A stretch of 64,000 bases of DNA. Origin: Alnus glutinosa (lineage: Eukaryota > Streptophyta > Magnoliopsida > Fagales > Betulaceae). A model generated the notes under the pieces. That model was not told the DNA's origin. It made no database searches and was given only the letters and a program-made list of their open reading frames with translations. Both the position numbers and the translations under genes were made by a program. Below are positions 11,887 to 25,251 of the stretch, in pieces (the stretch's first letter is position 1; every line of letters begins with the position of its first letter). The stretch covers positions 5,751,501 to 5,815,500 of the forward strand of contig NC_084888.1 of assembly GCF_958979055.1 (NCBI RefSeq), read 5' to 3'.

Positions 11887-12840
11887 CTACAAATAAAAGA
11901 TAAAAAGTTTAACTCTCGAATCATTACTAAATTATTTATGATCACTGTGCAAAGAAAAATACAATCTTGGCTTGTAAGCAAGTCCTGAAAAAATAATGGG
12001 TGGAGTTAAATGGTCTTTATCTATATTTTATAAGAAACTAAAACTGATAGAGCATAATATCAGAAAACGACAAAAAAAACCAAGCACCGTTTTGCCTGTC
12101 CAAAAGAAACTAGAACCAATCCTCCAGGACCTACCAAGAACAAAGTGAATAAAGAAACAAAAGGTCTGAGTTTCTATATAGGAAGACGATCAAAACAACT
12201 CATTTACCTATAGTTTATAACTTCATTTTCAAATTGGCTAAAGACAGACAGCTCAAATAAAAGAAAGATAACTTGATTTAATCCTCCTTTGTCATACCAA
12301 TACCTCAGTCAAGAATTGAAAGGATTTTTTTCTGTTTGTCTAATTTAATCTGCATTATATCATTTCACCATGTTTCAGACCAAAAAATTAAAGAAAAAAC
12401 GTTCCATATTCAGCAATACATGTACCAACTTTCATCAAAAGCATCCACAAAGTCAATTATTTGGATTCACGATGGGATCTGCACATCATGCAATCAAAAG
12501 TAATCATTTAATCAATGAAATCATACCATTCCTTTGCTGCTGCACATACTGATCAATTGGTCACAAAAATCAAATGGAAAATCTCAGTGCACTCCCAAAG
12601 AGAAGTTCACACATGTTCAAAAATCCACTCGACTGCCGTTGATCATTCTCTACAACATCAACATCACAAAGGATAGTCTTAAAATATATTCCAGTAGACA
12701 GTTGAAAAGGAATAAGCATAATTTTCTAGAACCAAGCAACCAACTACAAAATTAAACTATCTAATACTATAGACAGCATTTCAGTTGCAATTGAGAGGTA
12801 AAAGCCATGTGATCAAATACCATTAACTATCATATTGGTC
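11887..12840. other. MULE interior, no gene recognised
   Basis: AT-rich sequence between the NRAMP-like exon and the EDC4-like exon. No splice-linked reading frame of recognisable family is seen. It could be the 3' end of the transposase transcript. Confidence 0.35.
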
Positions 12841-13334
12841 TCAAGGTGGAAGTAAACCATTCATCAGAAGACGTATAGTTGACCGCATAGCATCAGTAAT
12901 TGTAGGCAGGACACTTATATGATTAAGTGCGGCATAGACTTGATTAAAGATGTTGCGCACATGCATTTCAATTGCCGAATCAGTTGGAATTATGGAATTA
13001 AAAACGTCTGTCATCCAAGCAATTATTTCGGCTGGGTTGGTATTGAAACAATAGGGTAAAAGCCAGAACAACTGGAGTAATACTTCTTGACTCAAAGGCA
13101 GAGGATCCATAGTCAAGACCCACCGTATATCAACCTGAAAATCAACGTTAATATTCAGACATCTAAATTGGATGCATTTTAATAACACAATACTATCAAT
13201 TGATTTACCTGGGAGCATAGCCAATTCACAATTGACACATCACGCATTTGTAAGGCTGTACTGAAAGCCTCTTGGTATTTGTGTTGGCTTATCAATGTAG
13301 ATAACAAATTTATGGGGTCCATTGACAAATTCAC
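12841..13334 (-). other. EDC4/VARICOSE-like C-terminal domain exons
   Basis: Two phase-0 exons (13334-13209, 42 codons; 13134-12841, 97 codons plus TGA). The domain begins with a short helical motif ([20 protein letters not shown]) that resembles the start of the EDC4 C-terminal alpha-helical domain, and ends in a near-family C-terminus. In EDC4/VCS this domain contributes to oligomerisation and P-body assembly. Recognition is by recalled family motifs; the alternative is an unrelated helical domain. An alignment would settle this. Confidence 0.65.
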
Positions 13335-16140
13335 CTAATACACACATGATTCGTCTCCCTTATTGTACGCATATGAATGAATGCCAACACAGAATTTAAA
13401 AAACACAAATTATACCTGAGAAAGAATAGAATGATGGTGACCACTGAACGTCTGAGCAACTGTCGATGACGAAGCGACGGAATCCTGCAAAAACAGACAC
13501 TGAATAAGTACGTGAAATATCAAATAATTGTCAAAAACCAATTAATAAATAAAGAGATGTTGGCTAATCACCTGAGTACTATGATCGTGAGCTGCAGAAG
13601 GCATATAAGGCAATGGAGATTGACTAGTGTTGTCTTGATTTTCCGTTGATTTGGAGGCCTACAATTAAAAAATGGTTTATGCAATGTGGAGAAGTACACA
13701 TGTTTTTTAAGTAAGTAAAATGTGGACAGAAGTAATAAAAAAAAGTAAATAATAAATAATAAATTCACTAACTTGATTTTTTCGTTTCTTCGTTTTATCA
13801 TTGTTGTTTCTTGGTGGCTAGCTCGCTGCTTTGGATTTCTTCACCACTGTTTCTATAACAGACACCTTTCTCTTTGTTCGTGGTCTCCCTTTACAGTCAA
13901 TCTTCACAGGACTAAGCACCTTTTTGCAGCTAGAAGATGCGACAGTAGCTGGAATGCCAAAAGATTGATTTTCGCAACGCCACAACTCTTTTAATTTATC
14001 AATTTTTTCCATTAGTTCCATGCAACGTTTCTCCGTATTTACTGACGTGAGCGACAGTAATTCTTCCAAATTGTTTCTCACTTTGTCATGTATTTGGGCA
14101 TGTGGATTATCACTAATGGCATCATAACTACTCTTAACCTTCGAGTACTCTCGCTTAATATCTTTCCTCCATCTGTCAAGAACATATCTTTGTGGCAAAG
14201 TTGTCACTTTCTTTGTCCGTAACACGGAAAGTGAATGCCTACATAGGATGCCTTTTACTTCAAACAATGCACATGTGCACTTCACTTCGAGTTCATTTTC
14301 ATTGAAGTAAACAAGAAATGTCTTTTCTATTAAGTGATCTCCAACTGCAACATATTCAACAACTTCGAAGGTAGAAATCGCACCTTCACTTTTGAGAAGA
14401 GCGTTATTACAAGACATCATTTTCACAAACTGCTCATGTACTTCTTTGAACTTCGCATTTGTGTAAACAACTTGAAACTGTTTCTCTAATTGCAAGGCAC
14501 TTATACATGGGATTGTGCGATTGAAAGAATCGAAATCAGCACGTGCCTCACTCTCGACCATTCTCCTTAAAGCGTTATCATATTCATCAACAAATTCTTT
14601 CAATGTGGTTCGTGAGTGCACGTAACCATCAAAAAATGCGTTCATACTTTCACTTCGCTGTGTAGTACTCATTCCCGCCCAAAACGTATCTTTCATGTAT
14701 GCCGGCACCCAAAATGTCTTATCCATATATAACCCATTCAACCATGCATTATCATGAAGATTATACTTCTCCAGAAGATCTTTCCAATTTTCCTCATATT
14801 CTTCACATGTTTGAGAGTCATACAAACATTTATTAATGGCACCCTTAATGCCATCAAAATTAGCATGTGATCCAAACTTTTCAGGCAATTTTTTTAAAAT
14901 ATGTCACATACAATATCTATGACGACTTTCAGGAAAAACAATAGCGATTGCATTTTTCATAGCTCTATCCTGGTCTGTCATAATTGCTTTAGGGGCTTGG
15001 CCATTCATGCACTCCAACCAACATTTAAATAACCACACAAATGTGTCTGTATCCTCTCTTGAAATTAGTCCTGCCCCAAAGAGTATAGATTGACCATAAT
15101 GATTCACTCCTACAAAAGGAGCAAATGGCATGTCATATTTATTGGTCAAATACGTTGTGTCAAATGTAATAACATCTCCAAAGAAATCATACGCTGCCCT
15201 ACTCCGTGCATCAGCCCAAAAAACATTTCTTAACCTACAATCATCGTCCACATCTATTACGTAGTAGAAGCCACTATTCTGCTTTTGCATTCTTCTGAAG
15301 TAATCACAAAGCGTTTGAGCACCACCTTTACCAAGATTGAGTTCTCTTGCCTTGTTAATATAATTCCGACAATCTCTCTCTCCAAAGGAAAGATTCTCAA
15401 ACCCCCCACTTTCAACAACTAATGAATTGAAATTTTTACACAAACGTATTCCTGCTCTGTCATTTAGCTCAAGTCTTCTTTTCGCAGCGTCATTAATTTT
15501 CTTATTGCTTCTAAAAAATCTCGCCTTGCCCGGGCTTAACGAATGATTATGCATCAACTCAACTTTACTCAAAAACCACGTTCCATCATCGCATAAATTT
15601 GCACAAATCCTAGCACCACACCCTGTTTTATTTGACACTGGAATTGGCTTCGCACAATCACTTGTTTTAGGTCGCTCTGCACCTCCACGAGTACATATAA
15701 GCATTACGTAACCTTTTATACCCTTCTTTTTTCTCAAGCTTCTCTGCGCTATACCAAACCCAGCTTGCTTAGCATACTTCCTATAATAAGAGCAGACTTC
15801 GTCTAATGAACTAAATGTCATTGATTCTTTTGGCTCTTCAACTTTCTCATCATCCTTTAACACCACAGGTAGTACCACATTTTCTTCCTCATCATTCAAC
15901 TCTTCATCTGAAATAAATGTCATTAAATCCTTCGACTTCTCAAATTTTTGACCCATATCTATCCAAAAAAGTATACAAAATGTGTTTATAAAAAAGCCTA
16001 GAATAATAATAAAGAAAAAACAAAACAAAACTATAACTCAAACAAAAGTGAAAAAACTAACCATTTTGACGGTCATCTTGATGGGTTAGATCATCGTCAA
16101 ATTCACCCTCATTATCCAATCGTGAACTTGAAAAGTCCAT
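12841..16140 (-). pseudogene. FAR1-type MULE transposase fused in frame to a VARICOSE/EDC4-like C-terminal domain
   Basis: Six minus-strand exons join in phase: 16140-16062, 15958-13773, 13658-13572, 13484-13416, 13334-13209, 13134-12841, equal to 946 codons. In order: acidic N-terminus; FAR1 DNA-binding zinc domain (about residues 75-170, FSSLDEVCSYYRKYA onward); MULE catalytic domain with DTTY, TDQDRAM and a later Glu in TTQRSESMNAFF; SWIM zinc finger (CTCALFEVKGILCRHS); basic KGRPRTKRK. Then come two short Ser/Gln-rich exons, and last 140 residues resembling the C-terminus of the decapping scaffold VARICOSE/EDC4 ([34 protein letters not shown]). Two in-frame stops break it: TGA at 14904-14906, at the Trp expected in the HRYCMWH motif, and TAG at 13818-13820 just before the short exons. 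It reads inward from the right TIR. No frameshift is seen, so the fusion was probably a working gene recently. Confidence 0.82.
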
Positions 16141-17854
16141 TTAGAAAAGTGCTATATTAAAAAGTAATATAAGTTAATTGAATGAAAAAACTAAACTACA
16201 TAACCTTAAAAGCATGTAATTTGACAATATTATACAAATTAAACTACATAAAGGCAGTCATAGCACTAGCTTTTTAATGCCTTCATTTTTCCTCATGGAA
16301 GTCTGACAATAAAAAACCATAAAAATCGCGAGTATGTTTTCCTCATTGTACAAAAGATGGGGCACTTTTCACTAGACATATAATGACATTGAACAACTGA
16401 TACAACAATTGTTCATAAAAAATAAAAAATAAATAAATAATTTGTTTAGGATCTACTCAAACTTAAATAGACAAGGATCCAGGCAAAGTCACATATGATG
16501 CCTAAACCAAAAAAAAAGAAAGATAAAATTCTGCTGTTTCTTTAGTTCAACTTATATAATAGCCACCACAGCAATAATCATATCGGCCAAACAAATCAAA
16601 ATGACAGTGCACATTATGGTGCTAAATATTATTCTCAACAAGAGTGTCGGGTACAAGCTAGTCCAATTTTACTTCAACAATGACAACCAACCTATGAAAA
16701 TCTCTCTTCCTTTTACAGCTAATACTAATTTATTTTCTGTATTTTTTTTTCTTGTTCTTTTCAACGAAAAATAAATTGATAAATTGCCGCTTATGTTTAC
16801 AGCTAGCAACAATCAGACAAGGGTTAAGACTTAGGGATGATCCTAAGTCCCAAATCTTAAGCTGCAGAAAGAGTCCAATAATACATAGATGCGTGCATGG
16901 ATGGGCTATGGATCTACACTTAAAATAACAGTACGTACTCATAAATTCTCACAATATTCATTCGGCCATTAACAGAGGAAGAGGAAACCCAAAACAACCC
17001 CAGATTTTTTTCAATAAATTTACACCCATTCGGTTCCTCACTTCCTCAAATGCAACGTAGTTCTTGCTGTGCTGGGGTTCTGGAAAAGCATATTATGCAT
17101 TTGCTTTTGACACTGTTACTATTGCTTAGAGATTTATTATTGTGATTTTCTGATATTCTTTCTGTTTTGTGCCTGACAAACCTCTTTTACTGAACTCAGG
17201 GGGACTCTATTTGCACTTTGCTACATCAGTCATTCATGAAATTACAACTGCCTTGGGAATATATTGCTTCAGGTGAGAATACCAGCCACAACTTTGGAAT
17301 TTCACATTTCCTTTTTGCCAAACTTGATTCAAATAAGGTTTAGATTGGATTAGTGTTTTTTTTTTTTTTTTGGTTTGTTTTGAAATCTGGTGTGACTTTG
17401 CCAATTTGGACAGGTCTGACCCATTTGTCCAAATTATATTCAAATTTGTGATATATGAGCTATTAGATATCTTGATTACTAATTATTTTCAAATTTTTAA
17501 TATCTTGATTACTTATTAAAATAAAAAAAGATATCAAATGTTTGTATAAAATCTAGTTTGAGTGCAGGTGGTCCAAATTTTTATTTGGTGTAGGTTTGAA
17601 TTAACTCTAGTTGGCTGGTTTATTTGGGATGTTGAATACGTGCTCATTATTTAACCTAGACCCTAGTATTTATCATCTTCCCAAAAGTTTATTCCCTTCG
17701 GTTCTTGTAAATGAACCCCGTGTACCGTCGTCCAACAGTGTTGAGAAAGAAAAATCCTCCAAAACAAATCAGCAGATTGAAAACGTCTGTCCTAAGTTTT
17801 TCTTTTGGTAAGCAAATCAGAGCATATTGAGCAAAATACAAACACCATTCAATA
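16141..17854. other. Transposase leader region of the MULE
   Basis: No further coding exon is recognised. It is AT-rich with scattered poly-T runs. It probably holds the 5' untranslated exon(s) and first intron of the transposase transcript starting in the right TIR. Confidence 0.4.
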
Positions 17855-18312
17855 ATTTCAGAGAGAGAAACAGAGTTACCGGAGGGACAGGGACGACCGG
17901 CACCGGAGCGAGTGGGAGAGAGAGAGGGGTTGCGGGCGGCGGTCCGGAGCGAGCGGGAGAGAGAGAGGGCGGTCCGGAGCGAGCGGGAGAGACAGAGGGG
18001 CTGCGGGCTGCGGTCCGGAGCGAGCGGGAGAGACAGAGGGGCTGGGGGCGGCGGTCCGGAGCGAGCGGGAGAGACAGAGGGGCTGGGGGCGGAACTCCGG
18101 TGAAGGACGCCGGAGGCCGATTTGGGGACTGTACGGACAGACTTCAGAGAGAGAGAGGGTGGGTGCGTTCAGCTTTGGGGGGAAATGAAATTTCATTTCC
18201 CCTCCAACCAGTTTTGATGGAAAAAAAAAAATTGAAAAAAAAGGATTAAGCCCACTTTCCACGTAAGCTGTTGTAACGTTGTTGTAAGCTTTGTGTACGT
18301 GTATCATTTCTC
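17855..18312 (-). repeat. Right terminal inverted repeat of the MULE
   Basis: The reverse complement matches the left TIR: terminus GAGAAATGATAC, T-rich run, a palindromic GAAATGAAATTTCATTTC core, CT tract, and GTCTGTCCGTACAGTCCCC. The inner part holds about five GC-rich repeats of 'ggagcgagcgggagagacag'. The Arg/Gly/Glu-rich frames over it are repeat artefacts. Confidence 0.9.
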
Positions 18313-18321
18313 CATAATTAA

Positions 18322-19130
18322 TATTATTCTGACAACATATGATAGTAATATAAATTAAAAATTAAGAATTAAAAATGAAAATTAGAATTACGGAAAGGAT
18401 CTTTCTCCAAAAAAGAAAAAAGAATTAAGGAAATTAAGGAGAAAATAATGATTAGGGAAGAGAAATACTCTAATTGCTCAAAAGAATAATAGAGAATAAC
18501 TATTGAATTAAACATATATAACACAGACTATATGTGTTTATATAGGTGGCTAAGTTTTAAGTGCTATCTAAGCAAAATATTTAAAGAAAAAGATTAAGAT
18601 AAAAGTACAAAAAAAAACTCTAAATTTTAAGACAGCAAAAAAATTATTATTCTAAAAATAATGATAAAATATAATGTTAATTTCTTACAATACTTATGCA
18701 AATCTTCTCCGTGAAAACATTCATCTATTGCTAATGATTTGGTATTTAATAGGGTTGTAAATGAACAAAGCTATTCGAGAATACACTCGAGCTCATTTCG
18801 ATTAAGCGCAATTCAATTATTAAATGGGTTGTTTGTGAACATGAAATTAAACTTAGTTATTAAATTATACATACTCATATAAAATTCGGTTTGATTAACA
18901 TTGGTGAACAAGCTTGTATAATAGTTGACTTGCTTGTTCGCCCGATTTATCTATCTTTGAATATATATTTTTCATTTTTTATTTGCTCAAAAAAAAAAAA
19001 AAAAGAATATATATTTTTCATTTAAGCATAATGAAATAGTGGAATAGTTACGTATACAGCACGCAGCACTCCTCAACAAATTTTGGGGTCCGAAAGGTTT
19101 TCACAATTTTTCCCGCCGTTTCTCACCAAG
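18322..19130. other. Intergenic AT-rich region between the MULE and MIRO gene
   Basis: No gene or element boundary is recognised. It lies upstream of the MIRO-like gene, so the distal promoter may be here. Confidence 0.35.
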
Positions 19131-19615
19131 TATTGCCAGTCTACCACCCTCCTCTAAATCCCAGCCGTTTGATGGTATCGCTCAGTCTGAAGGTTCATTG
19201 CACTTGGATTTCCCTAACGCCTGTAGCCACCACACCGGCGATAGCTAGGGTATTCAGACGGCCTTCTTCGAGCTCCATCAGAACAGATAAGGTATCAGTA
19301 ATCTTCACTCCCAGAGTCCTCGTTTATTTACCTCCGTGCTTTCACCTCCGTCACAGTCTTCCTCTCTACTCATTCCCTCACTATTTTCACCCCAAGCCCT
19401 TACTATTCACTTTTTTTGCCATCGCATCACTGACCACACCGCCCTGAATTGCTTCCGATAAGTTTTTCTTATTTTGTTTTTCAGGTTTTGATGCACAAGT
19501 TCTTCACTGAATCTGATTTTCGCCCTTGAAGACTGATATATTTACGTTTCTGTCATCGCATTTGCGCGAGGTTTTATAATTAGGATTTTTGGGGTTTTGC
19601 TTTGCAGCGTCTTCA
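19131..19615 (+). promoter_or_regulatory. 5' leader of the MIRO-like gene with an intron
   Basis: GC-richer, pyrimidine-rich leader. A donor (GATAAG|GTATCA, near 19290) and an acceptor (TTTGCAG, ending 19607) flank a leader intron, so only about 8 bases precede the ATG in the coding exon. The leader frames have no family match. Confidence 0.5.
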
Positions 19616-22357
19616 ATGGCGAAAGCTTCAGCTGGAGCTACGAACCCGTACACCAAGACGGGGGTACGAATTGTGGTTGCTGGGGACCGAGGCACCGGAA
19701 AATCGAGCCTGATTGCGACGGCAGCGGCCAAGAACTTCATGACAAATGTGCCGCCGGTGTTGCCGCCAACGAGGCTGCCCGATAATTTATTCCCCCAACT
19801 CGTGCCCATCACGATCATTGACACTTCTTCTCGGTATGCTCTGTTTGGTTGCTGAGTAAGTGTAGAAAAGATAAGAAAAGAAAGGTGTTATTATGAGGTT
19901 GATTGTAAATTTTGCCTTATATCATAGTGTGGGATTCAGTTTATTAGCTTGTTGGAAGCAGGAAAAGCGTAGAAGTTTCAGCTTCTTGCTTTTTGGATGA
20001 CGAGGAAAAGTGTTATATCATTGTATATTGTGGCAATTGCACTAATTTTCCCAGTTTAATATTGAATTTTGATTTTTTCCTGTTTTTCTCAATCAGTGTG
20101 GTGGATGATTATAAAGTTGCTGAAGAATTGAAGCGAGCTGATGCAGTTGTGTTTACTTATGCGTGTGATGAGCCTACAACACTTGATCGATTGAGTACTT
20201 TCTGGCTTCCAAAACTCTGTAAACTAGAGGTCTCTATCCTTCATTATCATTCAGTTTTCATTTTGCTTCTGTAAACTTTGATTCATGGAAAATATATACA
20301 ACATTTTTCTTTTTTAAAGAATGACACACTCTTATGGAAACCTTAAGGCTCCAATGTTTTGATCTTAAATGTTTTTTGATGTAAAATACTTTCATAAAAA
20401 ATGTTTTCTTGGAAAACTAATGGATTTTCGGTGTTTAGTGGACACCATAAAATTGATGATGAAAATATTATTCATTGTTTGGTTTACAGTAAATGATTCT
20501 GAAAACTAATATTTTAGTTGATGTTCCAAAAGAAAATTATGCAAAATAAAAGAATAAACTAGAAACATTATTAACTTTCTTCAATTTTTTCATAAACTTC
20601 AAAACTTCTAATTTTTATCTTTTACTTCGCATTAATTTTAATAGTATAATTTCAATTTTTTTAACCAAAAACACACATGACACAAAATCATCAAAAACAA
20701 AAAGCTAACCAAACAATAAAAGCATACCATCCACCTCTCTCCCTCCTCGGTGTGTGTGCTTTTGTGTGATTCGACTACATTTTGTAGTTGCCATGGATTT
20801 TCACGTCTATGGCGTCTCAATGGTCATGTCCATTTTTTACATTTTCCTCTTTGTGAGAATATGCATTGCATTGTTGGAGTATTCCAATCCCATGTTGTCC
20901 TCTGCGTCGAACTTGGGCCAGATAAACTTGAACTTGGTCTTAGTGGCTCTACTCCAATCTTATTACATGGAACTGGCTTCTTTGCTTGGGTAGTGAGTGG
21001 GCATTTGGGTTAGTGGGGTTGGGGGTTTTGGGCCTTTTGGCAGGATTGCTCTGGCCTCTTTGCTTGGGGTGTGCAATGGGGGGCGAGGTCAGTGTGCTCA
21101 GGTGATGTCAATATGGAAGACGTTTTTGGAAAATGTTTATATCGAAACAAGTGGAGTCTAAGCTTGACTATAAAATCATGCATTGTGTTAATTCAAGCCC
21201 TAAAGCTTTCTTGTTTTTCTGAGTTTTCGGAAATTGTTCCCTTAGCAACAATATATGGGGCCACCATGACTTTGACTCTATCTGTGAGCAGGTGAAAGTC
21301 CCAGTTATAGTGGTAGGTTGTAAGCTGGACTTGAGAGGTGAGAACCAGAAGGTGAGCCTGCAGCAGGTGACGTCACCAATAATGGAACAATTTCTGGAGA
21401 TTGGAACTTGCCTTGAATGTTCAGCACTTAAACAAGTTCAGGTATTGTTTATTGGTGCTCTATTCTGTCTGTTTTCTTTTTCTCTTTTAATGATTTTTTA
21501 CCTGTGTTGTTGAGTTCCTTTGTGGTTCATACTTGTCAAATTATTTTACTATATCCTGCTAGCACTATACATTTGTTTTTATTGTTAGAGACACAGTAGC
21601 AGAACCTCATTATGTTTGAATTTCAACACTAATCAACATATTCATGTTCGGCATTTGATAAAATATTTTAAGAGAAGGTAAAACATTTGGGGTCTTCAGG
21701 CAACTATAATTTATTGTGTGAAACAAAAATGCTTGTGGAAACATCAGTTGTCTACCGAGCAACTGATATGCCAGTTGTTCATGGATATAACTATAATACT
21801 ATACTGAAATGATGCTCAAATACTATTTTCTGATTTTCTCAAATTTTTTTCTGATGCCATGGTTACAATAGGTTTGAACATGGATTGGCTTCTTAAATTA
21901 AATAGAAGCCATATTAAGTAAGAACAATTGGCTGCTTTCTTTTCATTTTCTCTTTTTAAAAAATGAACGTGAGAAATTGACTTAAAGATTAGGCATTGAA
22001 GATATCATGACATTTTGAATGAGTCTGTCAATAAAGTATATTGCAATTTTTGTTTTTGTTTTCTCTGTGAATGTGGTTTGAGATCAAATTAGCAATTTAT
22101 ATTGAATGTTGATTACTTATCAAACTAGGTTTATATTGATTATGTCAATTTTAATAATGTGCACTCGCCCCCTGAGGATAAGATACTGGCTTGGATGCTT
22201 TAACGGCATCTGATAGGTTCTATAGGTGCTATGCATAGCAATCTTGTACTGTATATAGTTATGCTTGTAAATTTTTTGACCTTTTGGTTTGCCTCCTTAG
22301 GTGGATTTTGTATAGTAATAGATTCAATTTGATTGAACTTTTACTTTGTGCGGACCC

Positions 22358-22360
<3 letters not shown>

Positions 22361-22391
<31 letters not shown>
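22361..22391. repeat. (CT)n microsatellite in MIRO intron 3
   Basis: About 15 CT dinucleotides followed by CT-rich sequence. Confidence 0.85.
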
Positions 22392-22395
<4 letters not shown>

Positions 22396-22795
22396 GACAA
22401 CATCTCTCCCTCCCTTTCCTTTTACTCTTTCATCTCCCCTCCTCTCTTCTCTTATGTGAGGCTCTCCCTTTTCCCCTCCTCCTTTATCATGGTTAACTCT
22501 AATACAGATATTAACCTTCTAATCAAAAGAACTGAAGATCTCAACTGGGAAGATAACCCACTTGACCTCCAACCTGCCAGCCCCGAACTTCTCATGCAAA
22601 CCAATCTTACCCTCGTTGTGGGCTTTGTTTGGCAAACGCCCTCCCCTTCCTCTAAAAAAGTCAATTTCAAAACATTCTTACTTTTTATATCACATCAATC
22701 ACTTTTTTATGACTCTTATTATCTGAAGCGATGTTTGATTCTTGCATTCTCCTTCTAATTTTTTGAGTTTAATGTTGAAATGTTTTTATTTGTAG

Positions 22796-23011
<216 letters not shown>

Positions 23012-24206
23012 TGAGTTTTATGTCCAAGTATGCTGTTCCTGATAATTCTGGAATGATCTTGTAATACTTGCTAACAAGTTTTGTCATCTATCAAATCGTG
23101 GTATTTTCTGCTGAAGATAAATGAGGGATATAACACTTGTATACAGGTCAAATGTATGAATGCTCCATTACAACCTTCTGAAATAGTAGGTATTAAGAGG
23201 GTTGTGGCAGAAAAACTGCCTGAAGGAGTCAATGAACGTGGGCTTACTTTGACAGGCTTCCTCTTTCTTCATGCACTATTCATAGAAAAAGGGCGTGCTG
23301 AGACAATGTGGACTGTTCTAAGAGAATTTGGATACACTAATGATATCAAACTTGCGGAGGATCTCATCCCATTGTCTTTCGAACGAGCTCCTGATCAGGT
23401 AATATATTGTTGGGGAAAATTACAATTATTATAATAGCAATGGCTTTGCTTGAAATGATAAATGATTTATTATGTGCTGAAATAATATATTTATTTTAGG
23501 GAAGTGAAGGGAAGGTTCTTAAGTTTTTAATTATCTACTGCAAAGATTGTCATTGCTCTGCCTTCTCAATTTTTATGATAATACTCCTTACTTGACTCAC
23601 TTGTCAGGAAAAAAAAAAATCCTTACTCAACTCAACTAAGCATTAATCCCAACTAAAATTTGCCATAACAAAATGAATTTCTGAGAAGTGGTAGAACCCT
23701 GTCAAACATGTATTCTTGCAGGTGGTGCTAATGTGATTAGTAAGTATATGAGAACCCTTGTGTTAACTTAATAACTGCAGCAACGTTGTGTAATTTTTAA
23801 GGATGGATTTTAGCTGTGACTATGCTTGTGCTGTTTATTAACTGTTTTTGCACTAGACCCTTTTTTTGGGAATATGATTTGTCCGTCTGTTTTCATAGTT
23901 GTAGATGGGCAGAATTTGGTGTTACCCTTCTTTCTGGTGATGGCAAATGGTTGGCCTGGCTTCGAATCATGCTATGATGCATGCTATCAGTTTAACCTTG
24001 AGTTCTCTGCATTTTAGTTGTATACTAGGATCCTACTTGGAAAAACTTTTGGAGGCTTGGGCTTGCTTTAGGCCTATTTTAGCTTGCTTCTGAGTTGTTT
24101 CCCACTATGATCCCCTCATCTGCATGGAGTTTGTTCTTTAAACACAACCCAATTCAGATTTGATATATAACATAATCTCTCTCTCACACGCACAAATGTA
24201 TTATGG

Positions 24207-24209
<3 letters not shown>

Positions 24210-24247
<38 letters not shown>
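24210..24247. repeat. (AT)n microsatellite in MIRO intron 5
   Basis: About 19 AT dinucleotides. Confidence 0.85.
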
Positions 24248-24248
<1 letters not shown>

Positions 24249-25206
24249 ATAAGTAATGTAATGCATTTCAAGACAAATAAAAAATGAAGTAACGTATGTA
24301 ATAATATACAAATCTTATATTTCCCCAACCCATTCAAAACCCTGCAAATGAAACTGTTGCATTTTTCTGAGTCATACAATGTTTGTTTAAAATGCTTACT
24401 GTTGGTTCTCATCTGTGCAGAGTGTGGAGCTGACAAATGAAGCCATTGAGTACCTGAGGGGAATCGTTGAATTGCATAATAGCAATACTCGATGTGCTAC
24501 TCCTGTATGTGTTCTTCTTTGGTCTATGAATACTTGGTTTCCAATTTCATTGTTAATGAGCTTGTAACGTAATTTCTGTAATCAGTATTACTGTGATAGA
24601 CTACAATTGTTCAAATAGCTAAGTAGTTTACCAACTTCTTACCTCTTAAAATCATGATCAATATTTGTTTTGCCTAGTAGGATGGGGAGCTGGGACCTTA
24701 TGAAATTGACGATATATTTTCTACTGCTGTGGAGAGGTATGTTGTTTTCATTAATATTTTTTAATATTATCTGGCTTGTTTTACTTTGTCACAACTCTTA
24801 TGTTTCTTTACTGTGAGAAATCCTGTTGACCTTCATATTCACTTGATCAATCTGCATTGCTTCCATCCTTTGGTTTATGTTTATGAAGCGGTTCAGCATG
24901 ATAATCCTCATCAATTTTGCTACCAATGCATCTTATGGCAATTTTAAGTCATTATTGGTCATAGTAGCTTCACAATGTTTAAAGATGGGTAAGGTAGTTA
25001 ACTAATTATTTCATGGCTTGGTTACTTGATGAAGTGATGCTACATGGCTAACAATACTTATAGGTACCTTGCATATGTGTAAGATGCTTATTAACATGTA
25101 CAGGCAAACAATCTGCCCTCCTGTCGCGTCAAAAATGTATTTTAGTGTCTTTTGTTTAATCTTTTTTAAATTCGTTTATGGAAATTTCAAAATTGCACAA
25201 ATATTT

Positions 25207-25208
<2 letters not shown>

Positions 25209-25246
<38 letters not shown>
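25209..25246. repeat. Poly-T tract, about 38 bases
   Basis: Uninterrupted T run in MIRO intron 7. On the minus strand it could be the poly-A tail of a retroposon, but I see no flanking duplication. Confidence 0.8.

Positions 25247-25251
<5 letters not shown>

Larger units (their letters stand above)
7740..18312. mobile_element. 10.57-kb Mutator-like element (MULE) with 9-bp target duplication
   Basis: The outer ends are inverted repeats starting GAGAAATGATAC. The 9-bp duplication CATAATTAA lies exactly outside both ends (7731-7739 and 18313-18321), the size expected of Mutator-type transposition. The outer roughly 200 bp of the two TIRs differ at about one position, so the insertion is young. 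Contents in order: left TIR, GRF zinc-finger gene (+), NRAMP-like exon (-), FAR1-type transposase fused to an EDC4-like domain (-), right TIR. The two main genes converge, as mudrA and mudrB do in maize MuDR. The element lies 177 bp beyond the stop codon of kinase copy 1. Confidence 0.93.

Noticed and set aside
17827..18307. Arg/Glu/Gly-rich frames in the right TIR
   Set aside because: Same reason as for the left TIR; repeat-derived and not conserved in phase.
20330..20560. Another MITE in MIRO intron 2
   Set aside because: There is weak resemblance to the MITE ends ('gattttcggtgtttagtgg'), but no paired inverted ends or target duplication was found.
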